Shown here in pieces: positions 35,726 through 45,416 of a stretch of 64,000 bases of DNA; the stretch's first letter is position 1, and every line of letters begins with the position of its first letter. The stretch spans positions 186,001-250,000 of the forward strand of contig NZ_JAVRIE010000001.1 of assembly GCF_031846165.1 (NCBI RefSeq), written 5' to 3'. Origin of the DNA: Glaciecola blandensis. GTDB taxonomy: Bacteria > Pseudomonadota > Gammaproteobacteria > Enterobacterales > Alteromonadaceae. Below the pieces are notes generated by a model that worked only from the letters and a program-made list of their open reading frames with translations, was not told the DNA's origin and did not search any database. The position numbers and the translations under genes were made by a program.

Positions 35726-37333
35726 TTATACGTTCAGAAGATTTCGAAGTTTTTTGTACTTTTGCGCTTGTTCAAAACTCAACTTCTTCTGCTCAAGTAA
35801 GTTGACTGAGTGCAGCACGTGCGTATTCACTTCCTCTATTGCTGTACTAAGCTTCAGTTTGGATATGACATGTAGCAGGTTGAGTGCAATTGCCGTATTC
35901 TTTGGCATGATATTCGCGGCTTGGGAAAAAACATCAAACGCTTTTGCAAAATTGCCATTTCTAAAAGCTGTTATGCCTTCTGCGTTGAGCTCTTTAGGGT
36001 TTAAACGAACTTGTTCTTTTTCGAATCGTTCCTGTGTAATACATTGGCTAAATAGGGCGATGTCAGAAAGTTGGTCATCGACATAGTTAGCTCGTTTTTG
36101 TGCCCGTTCTTCAATGACTTTATATACAGCAAGGGCGTCGTCTTTCAAGCCCACTTCATGCAGTGCTTTCGCTTTATCTGCTAAGCTTTCATCACCCAGT
36201 TTACGATTGTCTCTGGTGAAATTTTCAACTAAGTCTGTTGCTTTTTGAACATCATTTTCCAAGTACGACATGCGAGCTTTAATAATGTTGATGTCTTCTT
36301 GAATATCCTCATTAACAAACTTTCTTTTTAATTCCGTCAGATATTGCCTTGTCGCATTCATCACTTCATTGACTTGGCTTGGATCCGCTGTCATTGCAAA
36401 GTCGATACCTGCGCGAACGACTTTCATATAAACTTCAGGCGTCTCACTTACTGTATTCTTTGAGTTACTCAACAGTAATTGAGTGACGGCGAACTCTGTT
36501 TCGTGATCGTGGGTCAAGCGAGCAATCAGCCTAGCGATATGTTGTCTGCGCATATTTTTTGGCGAAATCTCGGTCGCAATCAACATGCTCTCTAGTGCTT
36601 CACTGTATGCACCTTGTTTTATTTGTAGGCTAGCAAGAAGCTCATAGGCCATGGTCTTCGTTTCGCGTTTAGCTGCTAAAGTAATGATTTGTTTTTCTGC
36701 GTCATCATCGAAGCCCAGAGCGATTAAGCTTTTCACTAAGCCTTGTTCCGCCCATGCTAGTGATTCAATTTTTATCATTGACGTGAAGAACGCTTTAGCC
36801 TCTTCATATTGCTTAGCTAATAGTAAAAGATCCCCTTTCATTTTTAAGGCAAGAGGGAACAGATCTCGATTACTCTGGTAGCTTAGTATTTTATTTACTT
36901 CGGTAATTGCGGCGTTGTATTTTTCTTCATTAATAAAGTCGTGTACCGTGATGAACTTTTGTTTGCGACGCATCACTCTTGAGATTCGTTTGTAGAGCTT
37001 TTCTACTTTCAGTGGTTTAGCTAGGATATCGTCAGCAGGCAACTCTAAGATGCTTTGAATGATTTCAAAGTTAGTTTCGTGGCTTGTAAATACAAATGCG
37101 GTCTCGCTTGGCAGAAGTTTGCTTTGCAACAGCTTTTCATAGAAATACAAACCATCATGGCTTCGTTTGATGCTGTAAGCGCAGATAACTAGATCGAATG
37201 TGAGTTTTTCAAGGGCAAGTAGGGCGCGCTGAGTAGATTCAACATACTGGATGTTTCTGAAGCCAATCTGTTCAAGCTGCGGGGTCAGATGCTTAGTTGC
37301 GCTCTGCTTATTGTCTATAATGAGTATACGCAT
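35726..37333 (-). CDS. Degenerate receiver domain protein with TPR-like repeats
   Basis: 535 residues from the ATG at 37333 (an upstream ATG at 37357 adds eight residues). Residues 1-120 are a CheY-like receiver fold: MRILIIDN at the start, FVFTSHE for the Thr/Ser strand, and the KP lysine in ILAKPLK. At the phospho-acceptor position the Asp is replaced by Ala52 (DLVICAYSIKRSHDGL), and the acidic pair is reduced to one Asp. The remaining 400 residues are helix pairs of TPR type (KGDLLLLAKQYEEAKAFF; AEGITAFRNGNFAKAFDVFSQAANIMPKNT). No DNA-binding or enzyme domain, so probably a protein-protein adaptor. It stands alone. Confidence 0.8.
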   Translation of the reverse strand: MRILIIDNKQSATKHLTPQLEQIGFRNIQYVESTQRALLALEKLTFDLVICAYSIKRSHDGLYFYEKLLQSKLLPSETAFVFTSHETNFEIIQSILELPADDILAKPLKVEKLYKRISRVMRRKQKFITVHDFINEEKYNAAITEVNKILSYQSNRDLFPLALKMKGDLLLLAKQYEEAKAFFTSMIKIESLAWAEQGLVKSLIALGFDDDAEKQIITLAAKRETKTMAYELLASLQIKQGAYSEALESMLIATEISPKNMRRQHIARLIARLTHDHETEFAVTQLLLSNSKNTVSETPEVYMKVVRAGIDFAMTADPSQVNEVMNATRQYLTELKRKFVNEDIQEDINIIKARMSYLENDVQKATDLVENFTRDNRKLGDESLADKAKALHEVGLKDDALAVYKVIEERAQKRANYVDDQLSDIALFSQCITQERFEKEQVRLNPKELNAEGITAFRNGNFAKAFDVFSQAANIMPKNTAIALNLLHVISKLKLSTAIEEVNTHVLHSVNLLEQKKLSFEQAQKYKKLRNLLNV

Positions 37334-37653
37334 CCGTGAGATGACCGACAATTCCATTTGCTGTGATTCTTCAACATTAAGTAAACATTGAATAAGTTAT
37401 CGTGATGCTAAGAATATACTTTAATTAAATTTGTAATGACAGATGTGGGGCAGTTTATTCATTTAAAATCAGTGCGTTTGCTGGATTTTTGATCAGCTAT
37501 GCATGCACTCAGTTAGATTGATTTTTATTGCAATAAATTTATCGAATGCTGACCAATTCCACCATTTTAAGAAATTAACAATATACTTAATTCTATTTAT
37601 CTACCAAATACAAAGGTATACGATAGTCATTCTGTCAAAAATGAAACCATACT
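37334..37653. other. Divergent region upstream of lldD
   Basis: About 320 AT-rich bases between the receiver-TPR gene and lldD. I looked for an LldR-type operator (AATTGGTxxxACCAATT) and found only a lone half, ACCAATT, near 37551. No promoter or gene could be fixed with confidence. Confidence 0.4.
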
Positions 37654-38793
37654 ATGATTATTTCAGCTACTACTGACTATCGCGCTGCTGCAAAAAAGAA
37701 ACTTCCGCCCTTTTTATTTCATTATATTGACGGTGGATCTTATTCCGAGAGCACGCTTAGAGCGAATGTTGCCGACTTAGAAAATATCTCGCTTAAGCAA
37801 AAAGTACTTAAGGATATGTCGAGTTTGAGTCTTGAGCATGAGGTATTCGGAGAAAAGCTTGCTATGCCAATAGCACTGTCTCCAGTTGGTTTAACAGGAA
37901 TGTATGCTCGGCGTGGTGAAGTTCAAGCAGCCAAAGCGGCAGAGAACAAAGGAATTCCCTTCACAATGTCGACGGTATCGGTGTGTCCCATCGAAGAAGT
38001 TACGCCTCAAATAGAGCGACCAATGTGGTTTCAATTGTATGTGCTTAAAGATCGCAGCTTCATGAAAAATGTATTGCAGCGAGCAAAAGCTGCGGGTGTG
38101 AAAACACTTGTTTTTACCGTTGATATGCCAACGCCGGGCGCGCGCTATCGAGATATGCATTCAGGCATGAGCGGCCCTGGGGCAGAGATAAAAAGGGTGC
38201 TTCAAGCGATGGTTCATCCCCTATGGGCGTTTGATGTTGGTCTGTTAGGTAAACCTCACGATTTGGGCAATATATCCAAGTATCGTCAAAAACAAACAAA
38301 GTTGGGCGACTACATTGGCTGGCTAGCCGATAATTTTGATACCTCTATTTCTTGGAAAGACTTAGAGTGGATTCGAGATTATTGGGATGGCCCACTCATC
38401 ATAAAAGGCATTCTTGATGTCGAAGATGCAAAAGACGCAGTGCGCTTTGGCGCGGATGGCATCGTGGTCTCAAATCATGGTGGTAGACAACTGGATGGAG
38501 TAATGTCTTCAGCCAAAGCCTTGCCAATTATTGCTGATGCTGTAAAAGGAGACATTAAATTGTTTGTCGACTCTGGTATCAAAAATGGTTTGGATGTTGT
38601 TCGTATGTTAGCACTCGGCGCAGACTGCACAATGTTGGGACGTTCGTACATTTATGCGCTAGCCGCTCGAGGTCAAAATGGGGTTGAACATCTGCTGGAG
38701 CTTTACAAAAAAGAAATGCAGGTTGCTATGACGCTCACTGGCGCAAAATCGATAAGTGAAATAGGCAATCATTCCATTGCCCGAGGTGTATAA
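37654..38793 (+). CDS. lldD: L-lactate dehydrogenase (FMN, quinone-linked)
   Basis: Peripheral membrane flavoenzyme that oxidises L-lactate to pyruvate and passes electrons to quinone. 379 residues, near-collinear with E. coli LldD: MIISATTDYRAAAKKKLPPFLFHYIDGG, APVGL-type SPVGLTGMYARRGE, TVDMPTPGARYRDMHSGMSGP and the FMN segment DSGIKNGLDVVRMLALGAD. The catalytic His/Arg motif is SNHGGRQLDG. The C-terminus is about 15 residues shorter than in E. coli. No lactate permease or LldR regulator is adjacent, so it stands as a single gene. Confidence 0.97.
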   Translation: MIISATTDYRAAAKKKLPPFLFHYIDGGSYSESTLRANVADLENISLKQKVLKDMSSLSLEHEVFGEKLAMPIALSPVGLTGMYARRGEVQAAKAAENKGIPFTMSTVSVCPIEEVTPQIERPMWFQLYVLKDRSFMKNVLQRAKAAGVKTLVFTVDMPTPGARYRDMHSGMSGPGAEIKRVLQAMVHPLWAFDVGLLGKPHDLGNISKYRQKQTKLGDYIGWLADNFDTSISWKDLEWIRDYWDGPLIIKGILDVEDAKDAVRFGADGIVVSNHGGRQLDGVMSSAKALPIIADAVKGDIKLFVDSGIKNGLDVVRMLALGADCTMLGRSYIYALAARGQNGVEHLLELYKKEMQVAMTLTGAKSISEIGNHSIARGV

Positions 38794-38873
38794 TTGGCAA
38801 TTGTTACGGGCTGTACTTGCGAATAGCTTGTGACAGCCTCTGCGATAATACCCCGTGTATAGGCATGTTTGAA

Positions 38874-39824
38874 CTATAGAGGATAGCGAAATTCAATAAA
38901 CTGATTAGCAGTTAACTTTGGCGATTCAATCATAGGGAGATGTCCAACATTTTCGATAATTTGAACAACAGCACTAGGAACTACTTTTTGCAATGCATGT
39001 GCGCCTTTTGGGTGCAGGATCGTGTCTTTATCTCCCCATGTAATAAGCAAGGGCTTATCAAATCCAGCCAAAGCCAAATCTGTTGGTGAAGAAAAGTATA
39101 CTTGATAGTCAGCTGTTTGATGTATTTCATGAAATATCTTTTTATTGATAGAAAAATTGGCTATAGCATTGAGTGATAACGCATCAACAAAAAAATTGGG
39201 CATGTAGGGAGCCTTATGGAAAACACGAGCTATCAACTCTTTATATTCCAATTTAGAATTCGCCAAAACAACAGGACGTTTCTTTTGTGCAATATCTTCA
39301 AACATTTCACTATTGGGCGCCGTAGCAACACCCAGTGGGTTTAGCAACCATAAGCTTGATAATTTATCAGGGTGTAGTGCAGCATAATTTGCTGCAATGT
39401 AGCCTCCCATTGAATTGCCAGCTAGGTGAAATTGGGATAATTTGAGACCTTCCACAATCTCCTGTAGCCGCGTTACTTGTGCTTGTACATCATATTGTAG
39501 TTGCATGTCTTTAAAACTATTACCGAAACCAGGTAAATCGATTGCGATGACGTGAAAGTACGGGGTTAAATGTTGAGCTATACGATTCCACGTATCCTTA
39601 TTGGCGCCAAAGCCATGCAATAGCATGAGTACTTCTCCTTTACCACCTTCTTGATAGGCTATTTGGCCCTCTTGAATATCCAGTTTACGGAGCGTCAACT
39701 TAGCTAGCCGTCGTTCTGAAAACAGTAGCCACTCATAAAGCTTACTTGGTGGGCTTAGCAGGTAAGTAATTAGAACAAACACACTCAGAGATATTGCTAA
39801 TGCTAACAATTCATTCATAGACAC
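38874..39824 (-). CDS. Membrane-anchored alpha/beta hydrolase
   Basis: 316 residues. An N-terminal membrane helix (about 5-24) is followed by an alpha/beta-hydrolase fold: oxyanion segment LLHGFGANKDTW, nucleophile Ser about 136 in AGNSMGGYIAAN, acid in TWGDKDTI and His in NVGHLPMIESP. Similar anchored lipases/esterases occur in marine gammaproteobacteria. The substrate is unknown. BioH is also an alpha/beta hydrolase and is missing from the bio cluster here, but the membrane anchor and size argue against that role. ATG with AAGGTGT upstream. Confidence 0.85.
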   Translation of the reverse strand: MSMNELLALAISLSVFVLITYLLSPPSKLYEWLLFSERRLAKLTLRKLDIQEGQIAYQEGGKGEVLMLLHGFGANKDTWNRIAQHLTPYFHVIAIDLPGFGNSFKDMQLQYDVQAQVTRLQEIVEGLKLSQFHLAGNSMGGYIAANYAALHPDKLSSLWLLNPLGVATAPNSEMFEDIAQKKRPVVLANSKLEYKELIARVFHKAPYMPNFFVDALSLNAIANFSINKKIFHEIHQTADYQVYFSSPTDLALAGFDKPLLITWGDKDTILHPKGAHALQKVVPSAVVQIIENVGHLPMIESPKLTANQFIEFRYPL

Positions 39825-39923
39825 CTTCTACATACATAAGTGAATGCCACTATAATTTAGATTCCGCAAGTATATTGGTTCAGCAACATGCCTTATAGAA
39901 TGATATTGCACGAAGATGTTTCG

Positions 39924-41939
39924 CTACAGGACTTGTTCGGCTTGCTGCCAGTAGTCAGTCAACCAGCCGCTTGAATCGAGTGTCTGCATGTTTATTAACG
40001 AGCGCTTTAGTTTCGAGTCATTTATTGCTTGCGCCTCTCCATTAAGGTAGCGACTGAGGACATGCTCCATCATTGCCATATAGCCCAGCATAGAGTGTTG
40101 CGAGACTGGGCCATGTTGAGCTTGTTTGTCAATCATCAAAGAAATTGATTTTCCATTTTCTAACTGCTTAAGCGCATAGTTTTTAATGTGGCTAACAGGC
40201 ACTATTGGATCTCTTGCACCCGCCCATATAAACAATGGTGCATTCAGAAGGTCAGCATGGTTTGAGGGAGACTGTTCATGGAGTTTATTAAGCAACTCCG
40301 CATCGTTTAAATCGCCCCATAAAAACGCTAGCCTTTGTGCGTCCTCAGTGCGCACTCGTCTGTTAAGAATTGACTGTCTCACTTTGCCTATATCCAATGC
40401 AGGCATAGCAGCAATAGCTACGACAAAGCGCTTATCGAATGTTGCAGAAGCGATGGCCGAAAAGCCACCAAATGACTCGCCGACTACTGCTGTCGAAGCA
40501 TTTATTCCTATTCCTTGTTGCTTAACCCAGTCTGTCGCCTCTAGAATGTCATCGAGTACTCTTCCCCTACCAAAATTATTGTTACTACTTAACATATAGT
40601 TCAAGCCAAACCCGGTGGAACCGCGAAAGTTTGGTTTTAGTACTGCATAGCCTCGACTTGCTAAAAACAATGCGAATCGATTGGTTTGGAAATAATCACG
40701 AGAGTGGGGACCTCCGTGCGGATAAACCACTAGAGGAGTCGTCTCTAATGCTTGGTCTGCTGGTAGATAAAGGTAAGCGTATTGGGTCATTCCATCGCTA
40801 GTTTTATACGTTAGCGGCTGCACATTAATTTCAAGAGGACTATTTTGTAAAAGGTGCTGTAGCTCTAGTTTGTTGTATAACGCAATATTTTGAAGGCCTT
40901 TTGGATTATTGCGATACACATAGTAATCACGCGATAACTTGTTAGGAGATTCACTAATAAAAAGACATAAACTCAGGTTTTCGCTACATTGAATATCGTT
41001 AACTGTTTGCATCAGTTGCGGGGAGATAGATGAGAGCACTTGTTCAGCAGGCTTTTGCAAACCGTACCATTTGTTGGTCAACCCTCGATACAATGCCATC
41101 ATAGGCTGGCCATCACGGTCTAGCAAAACTGTTTCTATATCTGCAACACCAAGCGGGTCTTGATGGATGAGTTCGAACGTGTTTGTGTCTATAGAATATA
41201 CATATAAGCCAGTCAAATCTGATTGAAATCTGCCAATGACATAAACACCCTTACCATTGCTTGATTGGGCTATTAACATGCATGGGTTTTTCAATGTTGA
41301 TGCTGCACAAGTGAACAAACTGCGTTGACTGCCATTAGCTATGTGACTCACTTCGGCAGTATGTGCCGACACTGTTTTTACATAAATATTCGAAGCATTG
41401 TCGTTAAGCAACGCACCAGTAATTTGTGCTGAATGTGAAAAGACTTCCTGTTTAACATCTTTAATAATTCGCTGTAAATAATTTGGAGACTTTACAGAGG
41501 AAGACTTGGATACAAGCAAATTGTGCGCTTGGCGTACCCCGTTGATAACTAACTTGTCTTTAGGCTTTAGTTGGGCAACAAGACGCGGCGGCTTTTCGCT
41601 TATCATATCGACCTGAGTCACCGTGTTCTTAGCAATCACCAATAGTTGATTGCTATTTTCAAACCAAAGTAACTCTCCACCTTGTCTAAGAACACTATGT
41701 TTGACTGCTGTCAGGCTTACCATATTGAACTGCCACAATTCAAATAGTTGGTTTGATGTTTTAAGTAGAATTGCTGAGGTTTGTCCATCAGGGGACAATG
41801 CCACATCAATGATAGGGTTAGGCTGAGTAAAGTGTTGTCGATCTATCAGCTCAGCAGCATTCGAATAGGTAATGTTAATAAACGCTATGAACAACACCAT
41901 ATAAGAAGCAAAACAGTTTTTTACTGTGTTGTGTCTCAT
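39924..41939 (-). CDS. Secreted S9-family (prolyl oligopeptidase-type) peptidase
   Basis: 671 residues with a signal peptide (residues 1-29, cleavage after SNA). The N-terminal half has propeller-like repeats (LSPDGQTSAILLK, SNQLLVIAKN). The catalytic alpha/beta domain begins near residue 390: VVYPHGGPHSRDY, NFRGSTGFG, nucleophile Ser about 487 in VGESFGGFSA, Asp in WAGARDPIVPVSH and His in KQAQHGP. It resembles acylaminoacyl/dipeptidyl peptidases and would act in the periplasm. It follows the ABC permease gene with one base between, so it is the last gene of the GntR-ABC operon. Confidence 0.88.
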   Translation of the reverse strand: MRHNTVKNCFASYMVLFIAFINITYSNAAELIDRQHFTQPNPIIDVALSPDGQTSAILLKTSNQLFELWQFNMVSLTAVKHSVLRQGGELLWFENSNQLLVIAKNTVTQVDMISEKPPRLVAQLKPKDKLVINGVRQAHNLLVSKSSSVKSPNYLQRIIKDVKQEVFSHSAQITGALLNDNASNIYVKTVSAHTAEVSHIANGSQRSLFTCAASTLKNPCMLIAQSSNGKGVYVIGRFQSDLTGLYVYSIDTNTFELIHQDPLGVADIETVLLDRDGQPMMALYRGLTNKWYGLQKPAEQVLSSISPQLMQTVNDIQCSENLSLCLFISESPNKLSRDYYVYRNNPKGLQNIALYNKLELQHLLQNSPLEINVQPLTYKTSDGMTQYAYLYLPADQALETTPLVVYPHGGPHSRDYFQTNRFALFLASRGYAVLKPNFRGSTGFGLNYMLSSNNNFGRGRVLDDILEATDWVKQQGIGINASTAVVGESFGGFSAIASATFDKRFVVAIAAMPALDIGKVRQSILNRRVRTEDAQRLAFLWGDLNDAELLNKLHEQSPSNHADLLNAPLFIWAGARDPIVPVSHIKNYALKQLENGKSISLMIDKQAQHGPVSQHSMLGYMAMMEHVLSRYLNGEAQAINDSKLKRSLINMQTLDSSGWLTDYWQQAEQVL

Positions 41940-41940
41940 A

Positions 41941-43815
41941 TTAGTGCTCTCGTTTTAGCGAGAAATGGCGCTCATGTTCTAACTGCTTCAAGGTGCGTTT
42001 TGGGTTAGGCAAAAAATACATGATCAACATGGCTAAACAAACTGTTATACCAAATAGCGCTGCTAGCATTGCCCACGTTAGGCGCTGACGACCTTTTAGT
42101 GCCAATTTGGCACTGAGTAATAGACTAATCACAAAACTAAGAATTTGCATCACGATTATCTGAATATGCACAGATATCATCTTAAACCGCGACAGGGGCG
42201 CTAGTGGTGCCGAATTTTCTACAGTATTGGGGTTCATTGCATATCGCGTGACGTCAGAAAAGTATAGGGTTAGTGGTGAAACCAGCTCTTCAAGCTGTCG
42301 ATACCAGGTTGGTTCAGCATGCTCTAAAACTTTGCGTTGACTTAACACTTCTGCAGGTCCATAAAATTGCTGATACGAAACAAGCGTGCCAGGTTGCTCA
42401 TAACCGAAGAGATGATTCCCAGAAAATATTACTGCAAAACCATCAGCTAATTCATATAGCCACAAATCTTCAATTTGACGATAGTTAACCGGATATTCGA
42501 TACTTACGACAGGCTCTGCAAGTTCTTCTGTTTGCAGCATCGTTGGGTTGAACATGAGTATGCGCTGGCTGGTTGGAATGCTAATATAACCATGAGTGAG
42601 CTTAGGTAATCCGATGAAACTTTCACCAGCCTCGGTTTGATAGATAGTTGAAATAGTTTGGTAGTCAAAATTTACCGCATAAATTTTAGTCTGCGTCATC
42701 AATACCGAATCATTAACGGGTACTGGAACTTCTTCAAAATACAGTTCTGAATTGTGGTTGTGTGTTCCTAGTTTTATATCTTGAGGTGTTAATACGCCAA
42801 TTCGTTGACCAGTGCTCTTCTCAAAGCCAATAAATACCCGGTGTTGGTGTGAAAATTGCCACTCTTGGCCCCGCACTTTATCAATCAGCACTGTATCGGC
42901 TGAGCGATCAGGGCTCATATTAAAATAGGGAAATTGAAAGTTGTTTAAGCTGAGCCTAACGGTGTTTGCTAAAGATGCTTGATTGCGCAAGTTTTGGGCA
43001 CGTGCATGCAGACTCGTATTTAGTGCTATATTCATTCGTTCGGAGCCAGTGCTGGCTTTCGTAAATAAGGAGAAGTGATCTCCATTCGCAGAGTCATTAT
43101 GAATACCTGCTAGTTGGCTGATATTGAAAAGTACACTTACAAAAACAACCAGCAAAATGTGTAATCCAATGCTCATCATGAAATAAGATAGGACAATCTC
43201 CAATGGTTGTTGTGGAGGCGCTGTTAAATCTGGTTTAAAGCTGCGCAGGTTAAGATATATCAATACAGCTATAACGATGAGTAGTGGCAGAATATTTGTA
43301 AGGGTGCTTGTTCCCACATGACTCATGCTTAATATGCCTAGTGTTGCCAGGATTAAAATAGCTCCTTTGTTCACAGCCAATAAGGTAAGTGTGAAAACCA
43401 AGTAGATGACTGCGCATGCCAAATAAACATTAACTACAAAAATATAGTCTCTAAACTCTACTAATTGTTCAGTAAACAAGTGGGTATAAAGAGTGATGAT
43501 GAGCACTGGTAATGCAGTAATTATAAACAATATAAATAGGGCGGAACCAAGTAGTGCTAGGTAAATATGTGTTGTACCTACCGGTCTATGTAGTAGGTAA
43601 ATCCAACGACCATGACTTTTATGATAATAAAACTGCCAAGCACCAAAAGCGCCTGAGATTATTAAACCAAGGCCCCAAATAATACTGTAAGGTAACGATA
43701 TTGCAGCTGATGGCGACGCATATTGAAAGTAAATCAGGCCAAACAAAAAGAGCATTGATACCGCAAGTGCTGGGCGCCAATAGTGCGAACATTCACTCCA
43801 AAATAAAGCTTTCAT
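41941..43815 (-). CDS. ABC transporter permease with large extracytoplasmic domain
   Basis: 624 residues. The first 230 carry about six hydrophobic helices (such as ALAVSMLFLFGLIYFQYA and LFILFIITALPVLIITLYTHLF). A soluble region of about 320 residues follows (about 240-555), with beta-strand character and no recognised domain. Two helices near the C-terminus end in a basic tail. ABC-2-type permeases are usually half this size, so the inserted domain is unusual. The gene overlaps the ATPase gene by 4 bases and is followed one base later by the S9 peptidase gene. Confidence 0.8.
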   Translation of the reverse strand: MKALFWSECSHYWRPALAVSMLFLFGLIYFQYASPSAAISLPYSIIWGLGLIISGAFGAWQFYYHKSHGRWIYLLHRPVGTTHIYLALLGSALFILFIITALPVLIITLYTHLFTEQLVEFRDYIFVVNVYLACAVIYLVFTLTLLAVNKGAILILATLGILSMSHVGTSTLTNILPLLIVIAVLIYLNLRSFKPDLTAPPQQPLEIVLSYFMMSIGLHILLVVFVSVLFNISQLAGIHNDSANGDHFSLFTKASTGSERMNIALNTSLHARAQNLRNQASLANTVRLSLNNFQFPYFNMSPDRSADTVLIDKVRGQEWQFSHQHRVFIGFEKSTGQRIGVLTPQDIKLGTHNHNSELYFEEVPVPVNDSVLMTQTKIYAVNFDYQTISTIYQTEAGESFIGLPKLTHGYISIPTSQRILMFNPTMLQTEELAEPVVSIEYPVNYRQIEDLWLYELADGFAVIFSGNHLFGYEQPGTLVSYQQFYGPAEVLSQRKVLEHAEPTWYRQLEELVSPLTLYFSDVTRYAMNPNTVENSAPLAPLSRFKMISVHIQIIVMQILSFVISLLLSAKLALKGRQRLTWAMLAALFGITVCLAMLIMYFLPNPKRTLKQLEHERHFSLKREH

Positions 43816-44732
43816 GCTTGTTCTCCTAATGCGAATTTTGGCGCAGAGTGTTTACGGGTAAGGAAGGCGTTGACCGCTTGTTCGAGGTTTGCAGCTTGTC
43901 TGTTCAGCAGCTGAGCGTCCAATGATGCTAACAGCGACTCAATTTCTCCATCGTTGTCGAGAACCCAGATATGCAATAAGTCATCAAGCTTATTAATTTT
44001 AAGCACCTTAGGGTGTTCCCTTAGTGTTTGCCAGTTGGAAAAGCGCTCGACTATCAGATTACTCACGCGATCTGAGAATGAGTCAGGATCATTGTTGTGT
44101 TGAATTTGCCCTTGTTCCATGACGATCAGGTTGTCAGCTACTCGTTGCACCTCTTCCATTTGGTGAGAGCAATAGATGAAGGTAGTTTGATAATTGACCT
44201 CGGTAAATAAGATAGCCTCTAAAAACGACTGCTTTGCAATTACATCAAGCCCCAAAGTGGGTTCATCCAATATCAGAAGATCTGGCTTTTGAGCAAATGC
44301 TAATGCTAGGTTGACACCTGCTCGTTCGCCGCGAGATAAGCTCGTGATTTTTTGCTTAGAGTTGACATTGAAATAACCCAAAACTGAGGCAAATAATGAC
44401 TCATCCCATTGAGGATAAAATTGACGCTGAAAAGCGATGACTTGATCGACACGCATCCAATCTGGAAGAGAATGCTCTTCGTTAACATAACCCACTTTTT
44501 GTCTGATGCTGCGATCCAACTTCGAAGCGTCGCAACCTAAGATAGTGGCTTCTCCAAATGATGGCGTAATCATGCCTAATAGCACTTTAAATAAGGTGGA
44601 CTTGCCTGCGCCATTACTGCCGACTATCGCATTGACTCCGCCGCTCCGTATATCTAAATCCACACGGTTCAGTGCGAGCTTACCCTCATACACCTTGCTT
44701 AGGTCACGTGTTTGAATACACAAGCTAGACAT
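43812..44732 (-). CDS. ABC transporter ATP-binding protein (YtrB/BcrA type)
   Basis: 306 residues: ATPase domain to about residue 215, then a C-terminal tail of 90. Walker A GSNGAGKSTLFKVLLG, signature SLSRGERAGVNLALAFAQ (a degenerate LSGGQ, reading LSRGE, common in this subfamily), Walker B LLILDEPTLGLD and switch His in YCSHQMEEVQ. It powers the permease encoded next. Its start codon overlaps the stop of the GntR regulator gene (TAATG) and its end overlaps the permease start (ATGA). Confidence 0.9.
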   Translation of the reverse strand: MSSLCIQTRDLSKVYEGKLALNRVDLDIRSGGVNAIVGSNGAGKSTLFKVLLGMITPSFGEATILGCDASKLDRSIRQKVGYVNEEHSLPDWMRVDQVIAFQRQFYPQWDESLFASVLGYFNVNSKQKITSLSRGERAGVNLALAFAQKPDLLILDEPTLGLDVIAKQSFLEAILFTEVNYQTTFIYCSHQMEEVQRVADNLIVMEQGQIQHNNDPDSFSDRVSNLIVERFSNWQTLREHPKVLKINKLDDLLHIWVLDNDGEIESLLASLDAQLLNRQAANLEQAVNAFLTRKHSAPKFALGEQA

Positions 44733-45157
44733 TAGTCATTCTCCAGCGATGAAGGAGAGTCAGTCGATACAGGCCCTAATTTTGACAAACCGTTCTTGAC
44801 TTTATCGATGATGACTGACTGTTTAATATGTAAATCTGATACATCACTGACGAAATTAGTGACTGCAAAATCAAGCTTTTTCTGTTGTTCTGACTCGCTG
44901 AGTAACTGTCGGCGTTGATCAACAAATAAGCCGAGCCCTGGCTTAGAAACAAGCAATCCTTGAGCTGTGAGTATGTTATAGGCTTTGGCTACAGTATTGA
45001 CACTAATGGTCTGTTCCATAGCTAGCGCACGGACACTTGGTAGTTTGCTGCCTGGTGCAAGCTCGCCAGATGCAATTAACACTCGCACTGCATCAACAAT
45101 TTGTTTAAAAATAGGTTTGGGGTCTGTGAGAGATAATGAAAGCTTTAAATGTGACAT
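44732..45157 (-). CDS. GntR-family regulator, YtrA subfamily
   Basis: 141 residues. The winged helix-turn-helix fills residues about 8-75: DPKPIFKQIVDAVRVLIASGELAPGSKLPSVRALAMEQTISVNTVAKAYNILTAQGLL. Only a short helical tail follows, which defines the YtrA subfamily, whose members repress adjacent ABC transporter operons. The ATG at 45157 begins as relatives do; an upstream in-frame start at 45217 would run through the operator palindrome at 45175-45199. It is the first gene of the four-gene operon and should autoregulate it. Confidence 0.88.
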   Translation of the reverse strand: MSHLKLSLSLTDPKPIFKQIVDAVRVLIASGELAPGSKLPSVRALAMEQTISVNTVAKAYNILTAQGLLVSKPGLGLFVDQRRQLLSESEQQKKLDFAVTNFVSDVSDLHIKQSVIIDKVKNGLSKLGPVSTDSPSSLEND

Positions 45158-45174
45158 AACAAAACACTGTATTG

Positions 45175-45199
45175 ACTGTAATGTGTATAGCATTACAGT
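45175..45199 (-). promoter_or_regulatory. Operator of the YtrA-type GntR regulator
   Basis: ACTGTAATG, seven bases, CATTACAGT: a perfect 9-base inverted repeat 18 bases before the GntR start codon. YtrA-type regulators bind such spaced dyads at their own promoter. A TTGACA lies upstream on the same strand near 45216, and a TATACA overlaps the dyad; their spacing is not ideal for one promoter. Confidence 0.7.
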
Positions 45200-45416
45200 T
45201 GGTTCGGTTTTTGTCAATTATTCAATAGCAATTACTTTACTTTTGCATGATTACAATAGGGTTGAAAGGTGATATCAAGATACTGGCGTTTGACTCGACC
45301 AATATCATGATCTCTGCACCGCTTAAATAATGTAATCGTTCTTCTGCGTGCCAAACTTTTGTCAATTACCACGCTATTCATGTAACATTTCGGCACATCA
45401 CAGTTGGGACATATTA

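Noticed and set aside
37334..37653. LldR operator before lldD
   Set aside because: Only one half-site (ACCAATT) seen; no dyad.
38874..39824. Alpha/beta hydrolase as the missing BioH
   Set aside because: It has an N-terminal membrane anchor and is about 60 residues longer than BioH, and lies far from the bio genes.
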